Counted from the stretch's first letter, positions 22,901 to 35,349 are shown. The stretch is DNA of 64,000 bases from Cenococcum geophilum 1.58 (GCA_001692895.1 KV748187.1:2972836-3036835), one strand, 5' to 3'. A program made the numbers and translations. Notes: generated from the letters alone by a model not told the origin.

Positions 22901-25563
22901 ATCTAGCAGTAAATAGGATAAAGTATTATAGTTATAATAAACCTTACTCCGTAAAAATAGTTTAGGAAATCCTAAGGATATCGCAGCGGCCTTAATAAAT
23001 TACTTCCCTTATAATATATACTAGTGCGCCTATACTACACCTAGCGTCTAATTTAAAAAGTAACTAAATATATTATCCTACTTTATACCTATCTTATTCT
23101 TATACGTAAGTAAGCGCTAATTATCTAACTTTAGCTACAGCTAATATATTCGGACTTATACGCGCCTATGCTCTTTATAGAGCCGCCCGTTATTAGCAGC
23201 AGCGCTAATATTAAAATTACTACCGCCTAAGCTTTCGCTGCCTAAGCTTTGGCTACTATTCCTAAAATTATTATCTCTTTTATTATTGTCCTTATTATTA
23301 TCTAAACTAATAGCATTATTATTAGCACCTTTACCGTACGGACTACATGTACTAGTTTTACTGGCGGTATAGTTACTACTTTACTATGTTAAGCTCGGAC
23401 TAGCATATATATTTAGCACATTATTATACTAATAGCCCACTAATAGCCATAAATTTGATGTTAACTACGTTATACGGATAAGTTGCCCTATATTACTAAG
23501 TAAGTTATATATAATTATTAACGGTTTTAAAGATAACTTTAACGTTATCTTATTCTAATAGACAATTACTATTACTAATATTATGCATTCTAGCACCTAG
23601 TAAAGGGTAATATTAGTTAGCCAATAGTCCGTATAGTCGCTCTATCTATAGTTTATAGTATACTTATATACTACCTTCGCTTCTAAAGAGGATATTTAAA
23701 GGGAGGTAGACTAAGTTATAATATCTACTTTAGATCTAAAGTAGCGGCGTACTAGTAATAACTTTAGATATCGCAATATTCTTATAGGCCTCGTTGTTTA
23801 AGACTTATTCCTATTAAACCGCGCTACTTATCCTAAAATAGATGATTGCTATATTTATATCTCTATAAAGTTACTACACTAGTCCTACGGGACACCTCCT
23901 AGTCGCCATTGGGGTTGTCCTTACCACTCTCCCCAACCTCACCATTACTACTATTACTTTTATCTTTACCTATATATATATCCTCACTAATATATTAATC
24001 GCCCTCCGTTTATCTATATAGAGAGACTAATTATTTTAAGGGCTCTAGCGGCCCCGTATCTAGCCTATGCCCTTAGTATTTATTATCCCCACTATTTACT
24101 AAATTAAAGATATCGCTTTAAGGTAAGTCCGGGATATTAGCGTTATTATTTTTATTACTACCGTCTAGGTTATTAGTATTTAGATTATTACTAGTTCTAA
24201 AAGGCAAAATTAAGCTGCCGCGGCCTAGTAGCGGCGTTAACTTTAGTATATATATAGGACTAAATATAAGGCTCTCTACCTATAGCTAGGCTAATATTTA
24301 CCGCTTTACTAAATAAGAGTCTTCTAAAGCCGGTTCTAAGGTTAAGCCCAGCACTTCTATAAAGGAGATAGCCGTATTAGCGGATAAAGTGCGCTTCTGC
24401 TTACGTATTATAAACGGCCGACTTATTATACCTAGATCCTTATAAAGAGGTTCGTCCTACTTTAGTAGACTATCTTTAAATATATTAAAATAGGGACTTT
24501 ATAAGTCTATAGGAAGATTACTTACCGTTATATACGCCTCCGGTATTCTCTATAGAGGGGGCGCGTATACCAGCTATATCTAGACCGTTATCCTAATATT
24601 CTAGTAACCCGCTACTAGATTAAATATCCCCTATACTATAGCTTGCTCTAACTGCGTTATTCTCTAAAACTAAAGGAAATTTTATTATTAATTAGTAAAT
24701 AAGAGCCGTAATACCATTAATATACCTATTTAGACTGCTTCCATTAAACAACCTATCTATAGCTAAGTTTATCTCCTTAACGCCTATAGCCTAGTCAGCC
24801 CCTTCTTAGCCAGGCTAGTAACTTTATAGTATCTATAGAGAAACGAGGCTAAGACTACCTTCGCTGTCTACATGCATATATTAGCTAATATCTATTATCT
24901 TATACTATTTAAGACGCAAATAATACCTTAATATAGTAAACCTAAAGGATTAATAGCTTTTACTAGAGCTAGTAGTCCTAGATCTAAAGAACGCGACGCT
25001 TTAAAGTCTAGTAGATTAGTTAAGAGGTTATTAATATTAGCCTACTCTCTATTATATTTAGGGGAGTCAGCTTTACTAAGATTAAGTTCTATTATTTTAG
25101 GCTTCGCCTTAGGCTTAGCCTTAAATTTCGTCTTAGGCTTAAGTATTAGAGAAACGTAAGGAGTATATTTTATAAGAGGAAATAAAGGGGTAAGTAAAAG
25201 AGTACTAAAAGAGGAGGCTATTTTAGTACTAAGATCTACTAGCTTCTCTAGTTATAAGAATAGGAGCTAGTTTAGAGGTTAAAATATATAGCTACCTCTC
25301 CGAGCTAAGGAGTATTACTTTATATACCGCTACTAACAACGCCGCCTAAGGTAAGATTATAAGGAACCTATATAAATGCCATATCTTAGCGTATAAGCTT
25401 AGTTATAGGGGGTAGTATAAGGGAGCTGCCGGCATTAGGGGGAGTAAGGACTAGCTTAAAGTCCTATCGCCCTTAGCGTCTCTAAAATAATTGTATATTA
25501 TACTTATAGGCGCTATAGAGGCTTTATCATAATAAGAGTATATACGGCTCCCTAGGTAATTAG
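22900..25563 (-). pseudogene. Unclassified long coding relic, RIP-degraded
   Basis: Read on the minus strand from about 25,560 down to 22,900, mostly in one frame, this gives a coherent protein-like sequence broken by TAG/TAA at probable Gln/Trp codons. Landmarks: a Lys/Pro-rich stretch near 25,110 (KPKTKFKAKPKAKPK), ISRPFIIRKQKRTLSANTA near 24,400, LEPALEDSYLVKR near 24,320, an Asn-rich linker near 24,150 and a second Asn/Ser-rich stretch near 23,320-23,230 (KRDNNFRNSSQSLG). It spans about 850 codons. I cannot name it; a gag/ORF1 of a retroelement or cargo of a larger element are both possible. The solo LTR at 25,569 lies just upstream. Confidence 0.5.
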
Positions 25564-25568
25564 CTAGT

Positions 25569-25993
25569 TGTTACGGACGCTTTAAGTACAATGTTACGAC
25601 TACTTGGAGAAGAGTCGGAAGAAGCTAGTTGGTTAATTCAAGCACGGTCCAGGATGGAGCCGATAGAGCCATGTGACGAGGAATGGTAACCGAGGTCACA
25701 TGATGTGCTATATATTAAACAAGAGGAACGAGAGGAACTCACGTACCTTACGTATAAGACGTACATCACGTACAAGAAGGATTTCATAGGAGTACGGTTA
25801 TGTATTTAAGGACCCACGGTCCCTACCTAGATAGTTCCTTCCTTATAGTGATTCTTAGAATACAATTAGAGTTAATCTGTTGGGCAACCACTCCACCAGT
25901 TGTTATTATCTTGTTGACTTCTATACCTGCATTTCCTACACACCTAGCCCAATAACGAGCCCACCGTAGTTCTTGCTACAAGGTTCCGTTACA
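25569..25993 (+). mobile_element. Solo LTR of the chromovirus family
   Basis: 425 bp from TGTTACGG to CCGTTACA, homologous over its full length to the LTRs of the 4,657-13,204 element. The perfect 5-bp duplication CTAGT flanks it (25564-25568 and 25994-25998). No internal sequence remains, so LTR-LTR recombination removed the body. It is much less RIP-mutated than the other two LTRs and best shows the family's original sequence. Confidence 0.96.
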
Positions 25994-25998
25994 CTAGT

Positions 25999-26959
25999 AA
26001 ATATTAATAAAAACCCTCTAGACCGTTCTCCGTATCTTAGTACGCCCATTTATATTATAACCTACTATCTATATCTTTTAGCTAATTAATAATCTATATT
26101 ACTTTAAATAAAACCACTAATTATTAGCTAATTCTTTAATTATTAGCTAACCCCTTACGTAGAACGAGGCTATATTAGATAACGTATTAATAACTAATTC
26201 TTGCTAGTATTACCCTACGCTAGTTAGACGGTTAGCTTAAAGGGCTCCGTTTACGTCTTATAGCGCGCCTAACGCCATTATTAAGCTATTATTAGCTAAC
26301 TTCTAGGCACTAGCTCCCTACTAGTTGCATTATAATATTATAATTACGCTAAATACTTTATATAAGGCGGAGCATCTTATAGGGGCTATAATAGTAATAT
26401 AAAGGTTATAAGAACGAAATTAATGCCTTATACTAATGACTTACTACATTATTACTAAGAGATTTAGCCCTAGTAGGATACGGATAATAGAGCGCGGATT
26501 AGCTAGCGTATTCTACTAAAGGGCTAAAGTTAGAGAGTGTAATATAAGGTAATTAGAGCTAAAATAATGGTATAAGCGCTATATATTCTTTAGCTAAAAT
26601 ATATATTAGGCAGTACGCAGTAAATACTATTAGTAACCCTAAGGTAGAGAATAAGTTCCTAAACGTATAGGCTAGCATTAATTATATAACTAGTAGAAGG
26701 TATTACTACTTTAACTACAGCTATAACTTACCTAAAAGAAGAGAGTAAAAGTTAATAAGAGAAGGATAGGGAGAGTATATAAGAGAGAAGGAGAGGTATC
26801 TATAAACTGCTTATGGGGACGAGTCTAGAAGCGGCTTCTTTAGCAGTGGCTTAGGGTACTTAGAAGTAAACGGTATAGTATATATAGAAATAAGACAATA
26901 GGAAGGAATAGATTAACGGAAGTAGAGTTAGGGATAGTGCATATACTATAGCAGAGTTT
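25999..26959. other. Degraded repeat DNA without identified gene
   Basis: TpA-rich in the left two thirds and purine-rich (GAAG/GAGAG runs) from about 26,730. Before the solo LTR inserted, it was continuous with 25,563. No frame or family is recognised. Confidence 0.45.
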
Positions 26960-28300
26960 TTAAAAAAAAAAAGCCTTATAATAGATAATTAGGGCGTAAT
27001 AGAGGGGGCGGCTAGGACGGGCGGAAGAAGAGCGAGGGGGAAAATGGATAGAGTAGAGAGAAAAAGCTAAGAAGGATAGAGGATAAAAGACGGCGAAAGG
27101 AGGGCCTTTTATGGTAGTTGTTGAGGAAGATTGCCAGTTGGGGTGTAGCGCCAAAGTCGTAAGCGAGGCGCGGATTACCTAAACGGGGAGCCTCCATTTC
27201 CTGATGCAGGCTTACCGTCTAATTGTTTACTTAATATAAGCCTTAATTTTAGGTATTATATTAGCAATTTTCTTATCTACCTTCTTCTAAATTTTATTAC
27301 TTGGTTTAAACTAAAATGGGTAAGGAATTAACTCTATAATATACTAGCACTTATTAAAGTAGTAACGTTTTCCGTATAGGTATTTTAGCGGTAATCGCTT
27401 TTCCTTCTTCTACTTATCTGCTGACAATTAAGGCTTTAATTTAGGCTTTAAATTTAGCGACTTGTCCTTAAAGGTAACTCTAAAGGATCCTTATAAGGTT
27501 TTACCCTTTTAGGCAAGCTCCGTATAATAGTAGTTTCGGTATATTTTAACTAGTTTAAAAAAGGTAGGAAGTGTCTTTTTCTTCCACTTAAGCCTTTTAA
27601 GCTAATTCTTCCAATATTCTAACTAGCTTAGTATAATAGATTTAACTATATATATAAAGTCTTTTACTAAATAATTACTATTTACCTTAGGTAGATCTAG
27701 CTCCTTATACTTAGTATATACCGTCTCCCACTCCTATAACTAAACCTTAAAGTTCTAGTTCTAAGGCGCTTTCTTAAGCCTTATATACTGAGTAGCTAGT
27801 TAAAGCTTTTAGGCGCTATTAGTTAGAGTAATTCTCTGCTTAAAAGACACTAAAATATTATAGGTAGTAGTGCATTTAAATATATAGATAAGGTAGGTAC
27901 GTAAGATAAAGCTTAGGATATAGCTATATAATATATTAAGAGCTAATAGCTATTTTCTATATAGCTTTATATTGTCCCTATAGTCGGCTTTAAGTATATA
28001 GAGCTTCTCCTTCTCCTCCTTATCTAGGTCCGCAAGCTTCGTCTTTCCCTAACTATTAGCATTCTTAGGTAAGGCTTAAATAGGTTCTTTAAGCTATAAC
28101 AGATCGGCCTTAGGTGTTAATAGGTTAATATACTTCTAAAGATAATTATTATTCGCTTTTAACTTAATAACCTTAATCTATTTATCCTAATTATTGAGGC
28201 TTATAAGGATAATGGATAATATAATAACGGGAGGGGTTTTTTATTAAGAAGTTATTATAGGTGGTTGTCTATAATTAAGATAATATAGTAGACGGCCTAG
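26960..28300 (-). pseudogene. Truncated copia gag, RIP-degraded
   Basis: On the minus strand the typical fungal copia gag is readable: a region near 27,760-27,640 with WETVYTKYKELDLP-like residues and YLVKDF, then YWKN, then a zinc-knuckle-like segment near 27,380 (YGKRYYYFNKCQYIIE), then KKVDKKIANIIPKIK. Below about 27,000 the homology stops next to a poly-A/T run at 26,961-26,971; no protease, integrase or reverse transcriptase follows. It is a different copia copy from the two complete ones. Frame breaks and stops show it is dead. Confidence 0.75.
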
Positions 28301-28309
28301 GCTTATAAC

Positions 28310-28479
28310 TATTAAACGGACGGTTAGGAATGAGAACTCTGTCTATTAAAGAAGGCTCTAGAAGCTCTTTATATATATTAGGTAGGTCTAGACAACTAAG
28401 TTAAAATAGGTAATAGAAAGTAGGTAATAAGACATTTAATAAGACATTTAGTTATAAGTTAAGAGACAACCAAGACACA
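28310..28479 (-). repeat. 5' LTR of the truncated copia
   Basis: In element orientation this starts about TGTGTCTTGG, contains TATATATA with AATAGACAGAGTTCTCATTC, and ends TTTAATA directly before GTTATAAGCC (28309-28300), the same tRNA-Met-type primer site as the other copias. Left and right ends are inferred from these signals; no second LTR or TSD was found. Confidence 0.55.
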
Positions 28480-29533
28480 GTTCGTATAGACGATATAGGT
28501 CGTCAGACAGTATTACGATGGTAGTAAGGAACTCCGATTCAGGTCGACAGAATGTAAGCCTGGTGCTAATTCGGAACTTTGCTGGCAATGACACCGAACT
28601 GGAATGTAGGACAAGTCTGGGGCTTCTTAAGACTGATATTCGAAGGCGAAAAGGGGATACAAAGAGTGAAAATTGTGTATTGGATAATGTTACGAAGCCG
28701 GCAAAGTCAAGGAGAAGTAATGGGTAATTTATACAAAGTGCCTCCAGAGCAGAGAATTGACACCTTTTATTAGAGAGCTTGATATATCAAATGGGACAAT
28801 CTGTGTTGAGTCCAGTGGAGCAATGAAGCTGTTGTGATCGCTGAAGTCAAAGTTTCTGTTGGTGTTTGAGAATTTATTGAGAGAGCGCGCGCTCTCACGT
28901 CGGACAGAGACTCCCTTGTTCTTAGAGTGATAGCCTATTTTGGTGAACAGAGAACGAGTCGCGCGGAGGTGAATTGGTATTAGGACGGTGGCGTCGAATG
29001 TCTTTTCGAAAGCTCCTAGCAGATAGGGTGATGTTCTCGTTTCACAAACGGTATGCAACCGCGCGGTACTCTTGTCGATCTGAAACGGACATCCTTGCCA
29101 CCTTGACTCGGTCACCGACCCCTTGACTCGGTTACCGACTCAATTACCCTTCTCATGTATATATATAGAGGCCCTAGAGTCACATTCAATAGACAGACAT
29201 CTCATTCTTGACCTGCGCACGGACCCTCAATCGACAACTCTATTCGGGCTCTCGGATCAATAACCGATGCGGCGTAGCAGCGCGTATATCTCAGACAGAA
29301 TGTGTATTAGTGTTTAGTCTATGTTGGAATTAGCGACCTTTGGAAAAACTAAGCCGGCGATGGGCTGAGGATTGCTATGCCATCTCTTTCTCGTACGGGT
29401 GGACGAGATATTGCAATGAAATAAGTACCGCAGGCGCAAATTGAGCCGCCGCGGAAAAGTAAGATTTACTGTTTGGAGCACAGCATGATGGCCTTGGACT
29501 TTCAATGACGTTTCTCCTCCCTGAATATCTTTC
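28480..29533. other. Island of ordinary base composition between repeats
   Basis: About 1 kb that is not RIP-like, sitting between two RIP-degraded copia copies. Minus-strand open frames of 128 and 81 codons (28,729-29,115 and 29,375-29,620) have no recognisable domain. At about 29,150-29,240 a TATATATAG, AATAGACAGA and TTCTTGACCTGC series resembles the promoter/R region of the copia LTRs and the segment at 36,010-36,183. It may be an old LTR remnant. No gene is called. Confidence 0.45.
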
Positions 29534-29538
29534 CGCAG

Positions 29539-29743
29539 TGACGATGGTACTGGAGGAGTCCTCCACGTGCGTTTCCTGCTTACATAAGCAGAGTCCCTTC
29601 TTGTTCGGTCTCCGCAACAACTACTTTGGTATCTATAGTAGTCACCCTAGACCCCGTAGATATAGGCCTATATTAAGGCCTATATTCCTTATAGATAGAT
29701 TCCAATAGCTTTATTTATTTATTTAATATTATTCAGTTCATTA
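29539..29743 (+). repeat. 5' LTR of the plus-strand copia
   Basis: 205 bp, colinear without gaps with 34,961-35,165; differences are almost all C/T and G/A. The left half keeps normal composition, the right half is RIP-mutated. Confidence 0.95.
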
Positions 29744-29753
29744 GGTTATAAGC
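29744..29753 (+). other. Copia primer-binding site
   Basis: GGTTATAAGC directly follows the LTR. It equals the initiator tRNA-Met anticodon-loop complement GGTTATGAGC with one RIP-type G-to-A change. Confidence 0.7.
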
Positions 29754-29949
29754 ACTCGTTACTACTAAGCTGCGACGTTAGAAGATTAACACCTTACCAT
29801 AGGTTGTATTAAGGGTTACTATACCCGTGTTAGGTCATTCCTTACTGCTCTATATTATTTCTTATTATTAAATCTACGCGTTAAGTTCGTGTATTTACGC
29901 GTTAAATTAATTTATTTACGTGTTGCTATAGGTAAAGACTACCTAGGCA

Positions 29950-32900
29950 TTTAACGCCTTAAGAAAGACGGTTTAAATTGGACCTAATATTGGACGCAGC
30001 TTAGCACGTACCTACGTGGTGAGGGCCTTCTATATATTATTTAGGAAGATACGGGCCTACCCCTCTATCTAAAGCTCTAGGAAGAAAAACCTATAATATT
30101 TATTAATTAAGTACTAAAGGACGCCGATAAGGAGGAGCGAGACGAGATTCTTAAGAGGTCTTAAATTATTGCAGATACTAATAATTTAATTCGCTTAGCT
30201 AATAAGATACTCTCCTACGAGTATAATAAGAAGTTTAAATAGTATAGTAAGAAAGACGGTAAAGTCTATTTAGTTATCCTTAGTATAATTAATAATAAGA
30301 TCCTTACTACCTTGGAACACAAGCAGACGGCAAAGGACTATATTAATTACCTTAAGCAGACATTTAAGGCCCGTGGCTTGATTTATGAGGCCAACGTATA
30401 GAAGACTTTTGTTAAGCTCCGTTTTTAATTAAACTAAGTAGTTATTACTTTCTTAAGCTATTACCAAGAAGCGGTTTAAGGAGTTAAGTAGGTAAAGCTT
30501 ACCCTAGATAACAAGATTATTAACTATTAATTTATTAACACCGTTAATGAACACTTCCCTATATAGGCTTAAATCCAATGTAATAAGATTCGCGACGGCT
30601 ATATAATTATACTGGTCTAATTAATTACTAACCTTACTAATAAGGCTCGGCGAAAGGACTTACTTAAGAGCTTCGCCTTAGTTAATAAGCTACTAGGTAA
30701 CTCTAGTTAAGGATATAGTAACAGCTATAGTCGCGATAATAGTTAAGGTAGAGGTAGTAGGGGAGCCGGCCATAGTGCCTTATTAGGCAATTAAGGCCCT
30801 ACTAAAGATGCTTTAAATAAGTATAGATAGTATAAGCTAGGTTATTTAGGTAGCGAGGAAGATTACTAGATAAAGCATACCTATTTAAGGCCTAAATAGT
30901 AGAGACCTAGAGAGAGATAACCTCAGCGCTTAGGTAATAGAGTAGCCTTAATAACTACTAATAAGGCCTCTAAGGGGATATCTAATCGCCCCTTTTAGGC
31001 TACCAATTTAGCAACTAGATTAATCTTTACTACGTAGGTTATTAGGCTAGTGGCTATAGCTTTAAAAACGAATATTAAGGACTCCTAGATAGCTAATAGT
31101 TACTTAAATATCTATATAGGCAATAATATTAGGAAGTTCGTCTAGTATTAAAAATTTTAACCTATCTAAATCTAGACGGGAGGAGGCCTAATAAAGGCTA
31201 TTAGCGTTAGATTAGTTGAGCTTATAGTTACCTAAACTAACTACTTAGCCTATATAATTATATTTACTAAAGTATATCACTATCCTAACTTCTTTATAAA
31301 TGTTATTTCGCTTAGTATTCTACAAGAGAAGGGAGTCTTCTTTAACGGTCTCTATAATACAATTAACTTTGTTAAAGATTAGGTAGAAATAGCCTATATC
31401 CCATATATTAACGGACTTAATTTATTTATACTAGTAGACAACCCTATAAAGGTTCTTTTTATAATAGCCCTAGCTACCACATAATCGCGCCTTTATAAGA
31501 AAGGCGTGCTTGCTAAAGCTACTATAAAGACTTAATATAAGAGACTATAATATCTTCCTCCTAACTAGATATATTAACTAGCTAGAAGTATAAAGGGGAT
31601 TATAGTTACTAAGGATAAGCCATTTTACTACGAGGACTATTACCTTAAAAAGGCCAAGAAGTAAATATTAAGACGCCTTTAACGACGCAGCAATCGCATA
31701 TTTAAAAAGGTGCACGTTAATATAGTTAGGCTATTAAAACATAAAGGTTTTTATAAAGAGAAGTACTAGGTATTATTTACTAATAACCAAATACGCTTTA
31801 GATGGATCTACTATATATTAAATAGAGGCTCTACGGCCTCTACCTTAAAGTAGTTTGTCTATATAATTAAGACTTAAATAGGAATAATAATTGGCTACTT
31901 CCGATTAGATAGAGCTGCTAAGTAGTTTAGTAAGGATATAACCGATTTCTTTAAGAACGAAGGCATAGTTACTAAGGCCTTTACCCTATACACTGCACAC
32001 TAAAATAGAATAGTAGAGAAGGCCAACTACCTAGTTAAAGAAAGGGTTAGGGTAATATTAATTAAGACTTAATTACCACTAAAGCTTTAGCCTAAAGTCG
32101 CTAAGGTGGCTGTATACGGGCTTAATATATTACCTATATTAGTTAATAAGGATAAAGCTCCGCCCGCTTAAGTAATAGCCCTTACCCTAGGGGACACTAA
32201 TTTTATAATTATATATGCTAACTAGAAGATCTATAGCTGTCCCGCCTATGTCTACATTAATAAAAAAGACCCTTAGCGGTAGTAGGGTGATAAGTTCGTT
32301 ATAAGAGCTTAGAAAGGACGATTAGTTAGCTATAAAGGCTTATATATATATCGCGTTTATCTACCTTATAAAAATAGGGTCGTTTAATTAAGTAGTGTCA
32401 CCTTTAATAAATTAGGAACCTTTCTTACTATACTAATTAGTAAGGAAGAAGGTGGCGACGATAATATCTGCTAGATACCACTTAAGGAACTTCCTACTAA
32501 AGACGCTCCACTAAAGGTCTCTTAGTTACTGTAGGAAAGAAGTAAGGCTTTTTAGTTACTATAGGAAGGAAGTAAGGCTTTTTAGTTACCGTAGGAGGCA
32601 GACTAGGACTCTCGGGCCTTATAGTTAGGGGGTAACTCTTAGTTAGGGGGTGCCTCTAGCGATTATAATATCGTACCGTAGCTTAATTAACCTTCTCTTA
32701 CTAATAATAAATAGGCAGGTCTTAACTAGCAAGAGCTTCCTAATCTAGGAGGATACCTCCGTTAGAAAGTAACTCCTTTAAGGGATATCTACTAAGAGGA
32801 TCTAGAACAGATTCTAACTAAGTACTTAAAAGAGGACGATAAACCTATAGTAAGCACTTATATACAGTTAAAGCCACAGCTTAATTATAGCGTACTTTAT

Positions 32901-34690
32901 AGAACCGGAAGGAAGAAGCTGGCTATAAAGGCTACCTACCTTACCCTATCCTTCGCCTATACGTTTATAAGTGCTCTATTACAGCCTTAGTAGATAAAAA
33001 TAACTAAAGGACTACTTCTAGAGCTATAAAACTGGAAGGAAGCTATAAATTTAATATTTAAAAAGGAGTGGAAGGCTATAGTAGATAAGGAATAGAAGTC
33101 TTAAATAGTAAATATCTTATTTAAGATTATTAAACTTCTACCTAGAGCCAAGGCTTTACCTATTAAATAGGTCTTTATATATAAATTTAATAAGAACAAT
33201 GTCCTATTTAGATAGAAAGTACGGCTAGTATTATGCGGTAATAAGCAGCGCCTAGGAATTAATTATGGCGATATATTTATAAGCGTTGTTTAACCTAGTA
33301 TATTTAAGCTACTAATAGCCCTAGTTGCCGTATACGATCTAAAATACAAGCACTTAGATATAATTACGGCCTTCCTTAATAGGAAGCTTAACTATAAGAA
33401 TATCTATATTTAGCTGCTAGAAGGATACCATTAATATTAGAAGGACGGCGTTACTCTTATAGGCCTACTGCTTAAGGCTCTCTATAGTCTTAAGCAGGCG
33501 CTATATCTTTAGTATAAGAAGCTTAAGAGCTTCCTTATTACCCTTAAATATATACTAATTCTAGCTAACCTATATGTCTTTATTAGCCAGCAAAGCGGCC
33601 AAATTATTATCGTCTACGTTAATAATCTTATCTTAATTAGACGAGATATACGGATAATTAAACTGCTTAAAGAAGCACTTAGGAATAAGTATAAAGTAAA
33701 AGACTTAGGCCTAATTGCGTACTACCTAGGTATTCGAATTATAAGGAACCGCTAGGCGCGATTAATTTAACTAGTATAGGACGCCTATATTAGGAAGATC
33801 CTATATATATTCTATATAGAAGACTACACACCAGTCTCTACACCAATTTACCCCTCTATAGTAGACTTTAAGCTACATAAGCCTAAGGATTAAGCTCTGT
33901 AAAAGCTAGTAAAATAGTATTAATTACTAATAGGCTCTCTACTTTATCTATATAATTAGACTTGACCTAATATAGCCTAAGCCGTAAGAAAGCTTTATTA
34001 GTTCCTATATAACCCTACCGAGCTATATATAGACGCCGCGATGTAGATACTCGCCTACTATATAGGGACGATCGACCTAGGTATAGAGTTCGTCTTACCC
34101 TAAGGGCAGCAGCTACCTCTAAAAGCCTTTACTAAGGCGTTAGCTACGGACTATACTACCCCTAATTACAATAGGGAATATAGCGGAAGCGCACTAGGTA
34201 ATATACCTAACCTATAACTACACGGCTATAGCGATATAGTGTTTGCAGATATAGTTAACAGAAAGTTAACTTCTGGCTATATCTATAAGCTAGTAGGTAG
34301 CCCAGTTTTATACAAATTAAGTAAGCAGTTAATTCTTACAACCTCTACTATAGAGGCTAAGTATATAGCGATGACGCATGCGGCTAAGGAAGCCTTATAG
34401 CTCCGTTAATTGCTTACTAATTTAGGCTATACCGGAAAGGATCTACTACTAATATATTTATATGGTGACAATTAACTAGCTATAAGCCTTGCTAAAAGCA
34501 ACAACTACTACGCGCGTACTAAGCACTTTAAGCTATACTGGCACTACATTTATGATAAGGTTCAAAGCAGTGTAATCCACCTATAGCACGTTCCTATAAG
34601 CAGTATAGTAGCAGACGGTTTTACGAAGCCACTATTAACAACTTAGTTTAGGAACTTTGTTAAGCAGCTAGGCCTCGTTTAATATAATAT
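29950..34690 (+). pseudogene. Copia gag-pol polyprotein, inactivated by RIP
   Basis: A gag-like region is readable from about 29,950 to 30,720 (DYINYLKQTFKARGL near 30,338). Protease and linker follow, then integrase at about 31,680-32,350. Reverse transcriptase runs from about 33,060 (KEWKAIVDKE) to 33,900. Its catalytic YVDD reads YVNN at 33,615-33,626: both Asp codons became Asn, the exact G-to-A changes RIP makes. RNase H is at about 34,210-34,670 (TIEAKYIAMTHAAKEAL, ADGFTKPL). Stops occur throughout. Confidence 0.92.
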
Positions 34691-34945
34691 AGACACTAAA
34701 CCTAAGTAGGAAATCGTATACAGGTCAGCAAAACCTTAGAGGGTACGCTATTTAATAAATTTAACCAATGCTAACGACTTTTAAATGGGGGATGGGAACG
34801 ATGTAGAGCTTGTGACGGGTGATTAATTATAGCTTAGGGAGAGGTTAAATAGGACCTATAATATACTCAGAGGATTACGAGGTGTTTCTTTTATATATAA
34901 ACAAGTTCAACACTAATTTAAGAAGGATCTGCTTCTGTTTTAGTG

Positions 34946-34960
34946 GAGCACTGGGGGGTA
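34946..34960 (+). other. Polypurine tract of the plus-strand copia
   Basis: GAGCACTGGGGGGTA ends exactly where the 3' LTR begins; this is the expected site for plus-strand priming. Confidence 0.75.
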
Positions 34961-35165
34961 TAATAATGGTACTAGAGGAGTCCTCTATATGCGTTTCCTG
35001 CTTATATAAGCAGAGTCCCTTCTTGTTCGGTCTCCGCAACAACTACTTCGGTATCCGTAGTAGTCACCCCGGACCCCGTAGATATAGGCCTATATCAAGG
35101 CCTATATTCCTCGTAGATAGATTTCGATAGCTTCATTCATTCATTCAATATCATTCAGTTCATCA
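34961..35165 (+). repeat. 3' LTR of the plus-strand copia
   Basis: 205 bp ending GTTCATCA, followed by the right CGCAG duplication. Its right half is less RIP-mutated than that of the 5' LTR, the reverse of the pattern in the left halves. Confidence 0.95.
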
Positions 35166-35349
35166 CGCAGGACGCCTTGGAGATAAGAGCGCAGCTTAGT
35201 GAAATTAGAACTGAGAGAATGGAGTGGTGAATTTTCGCAGAGTATCATACGTTGATAGTCATTGGGTAAAGTAGGGGGATTCGAAACATTGAGGGAAAAA
35301 GGGCATTGCATTGGATACACTCAGAATAACTATCGAGAGAGGAGAATAA

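Larger units (their letters stand above)
29539..35165 (+). mobile_element. Full-length Ty1/copia element
   Basis: A 5,627-bp element with two 205-bp LTRs. The exact 5-bp duplication CGCAG flanks it (29534-29538 and 35166-35170). The left LTR begins TGACGATGG; the right begins TAATAATGG after RIP, directly after the polypurine tract CTGGGGGGTA. The internal order is gag, protease, integrase, reverse transcriptase, RNase H on the plus strand. It inserted 185 bp beyond the stop of the AIG2-like gene and marks the edge between repeat block and gene-bearing DNA. Confidence 0.96.
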
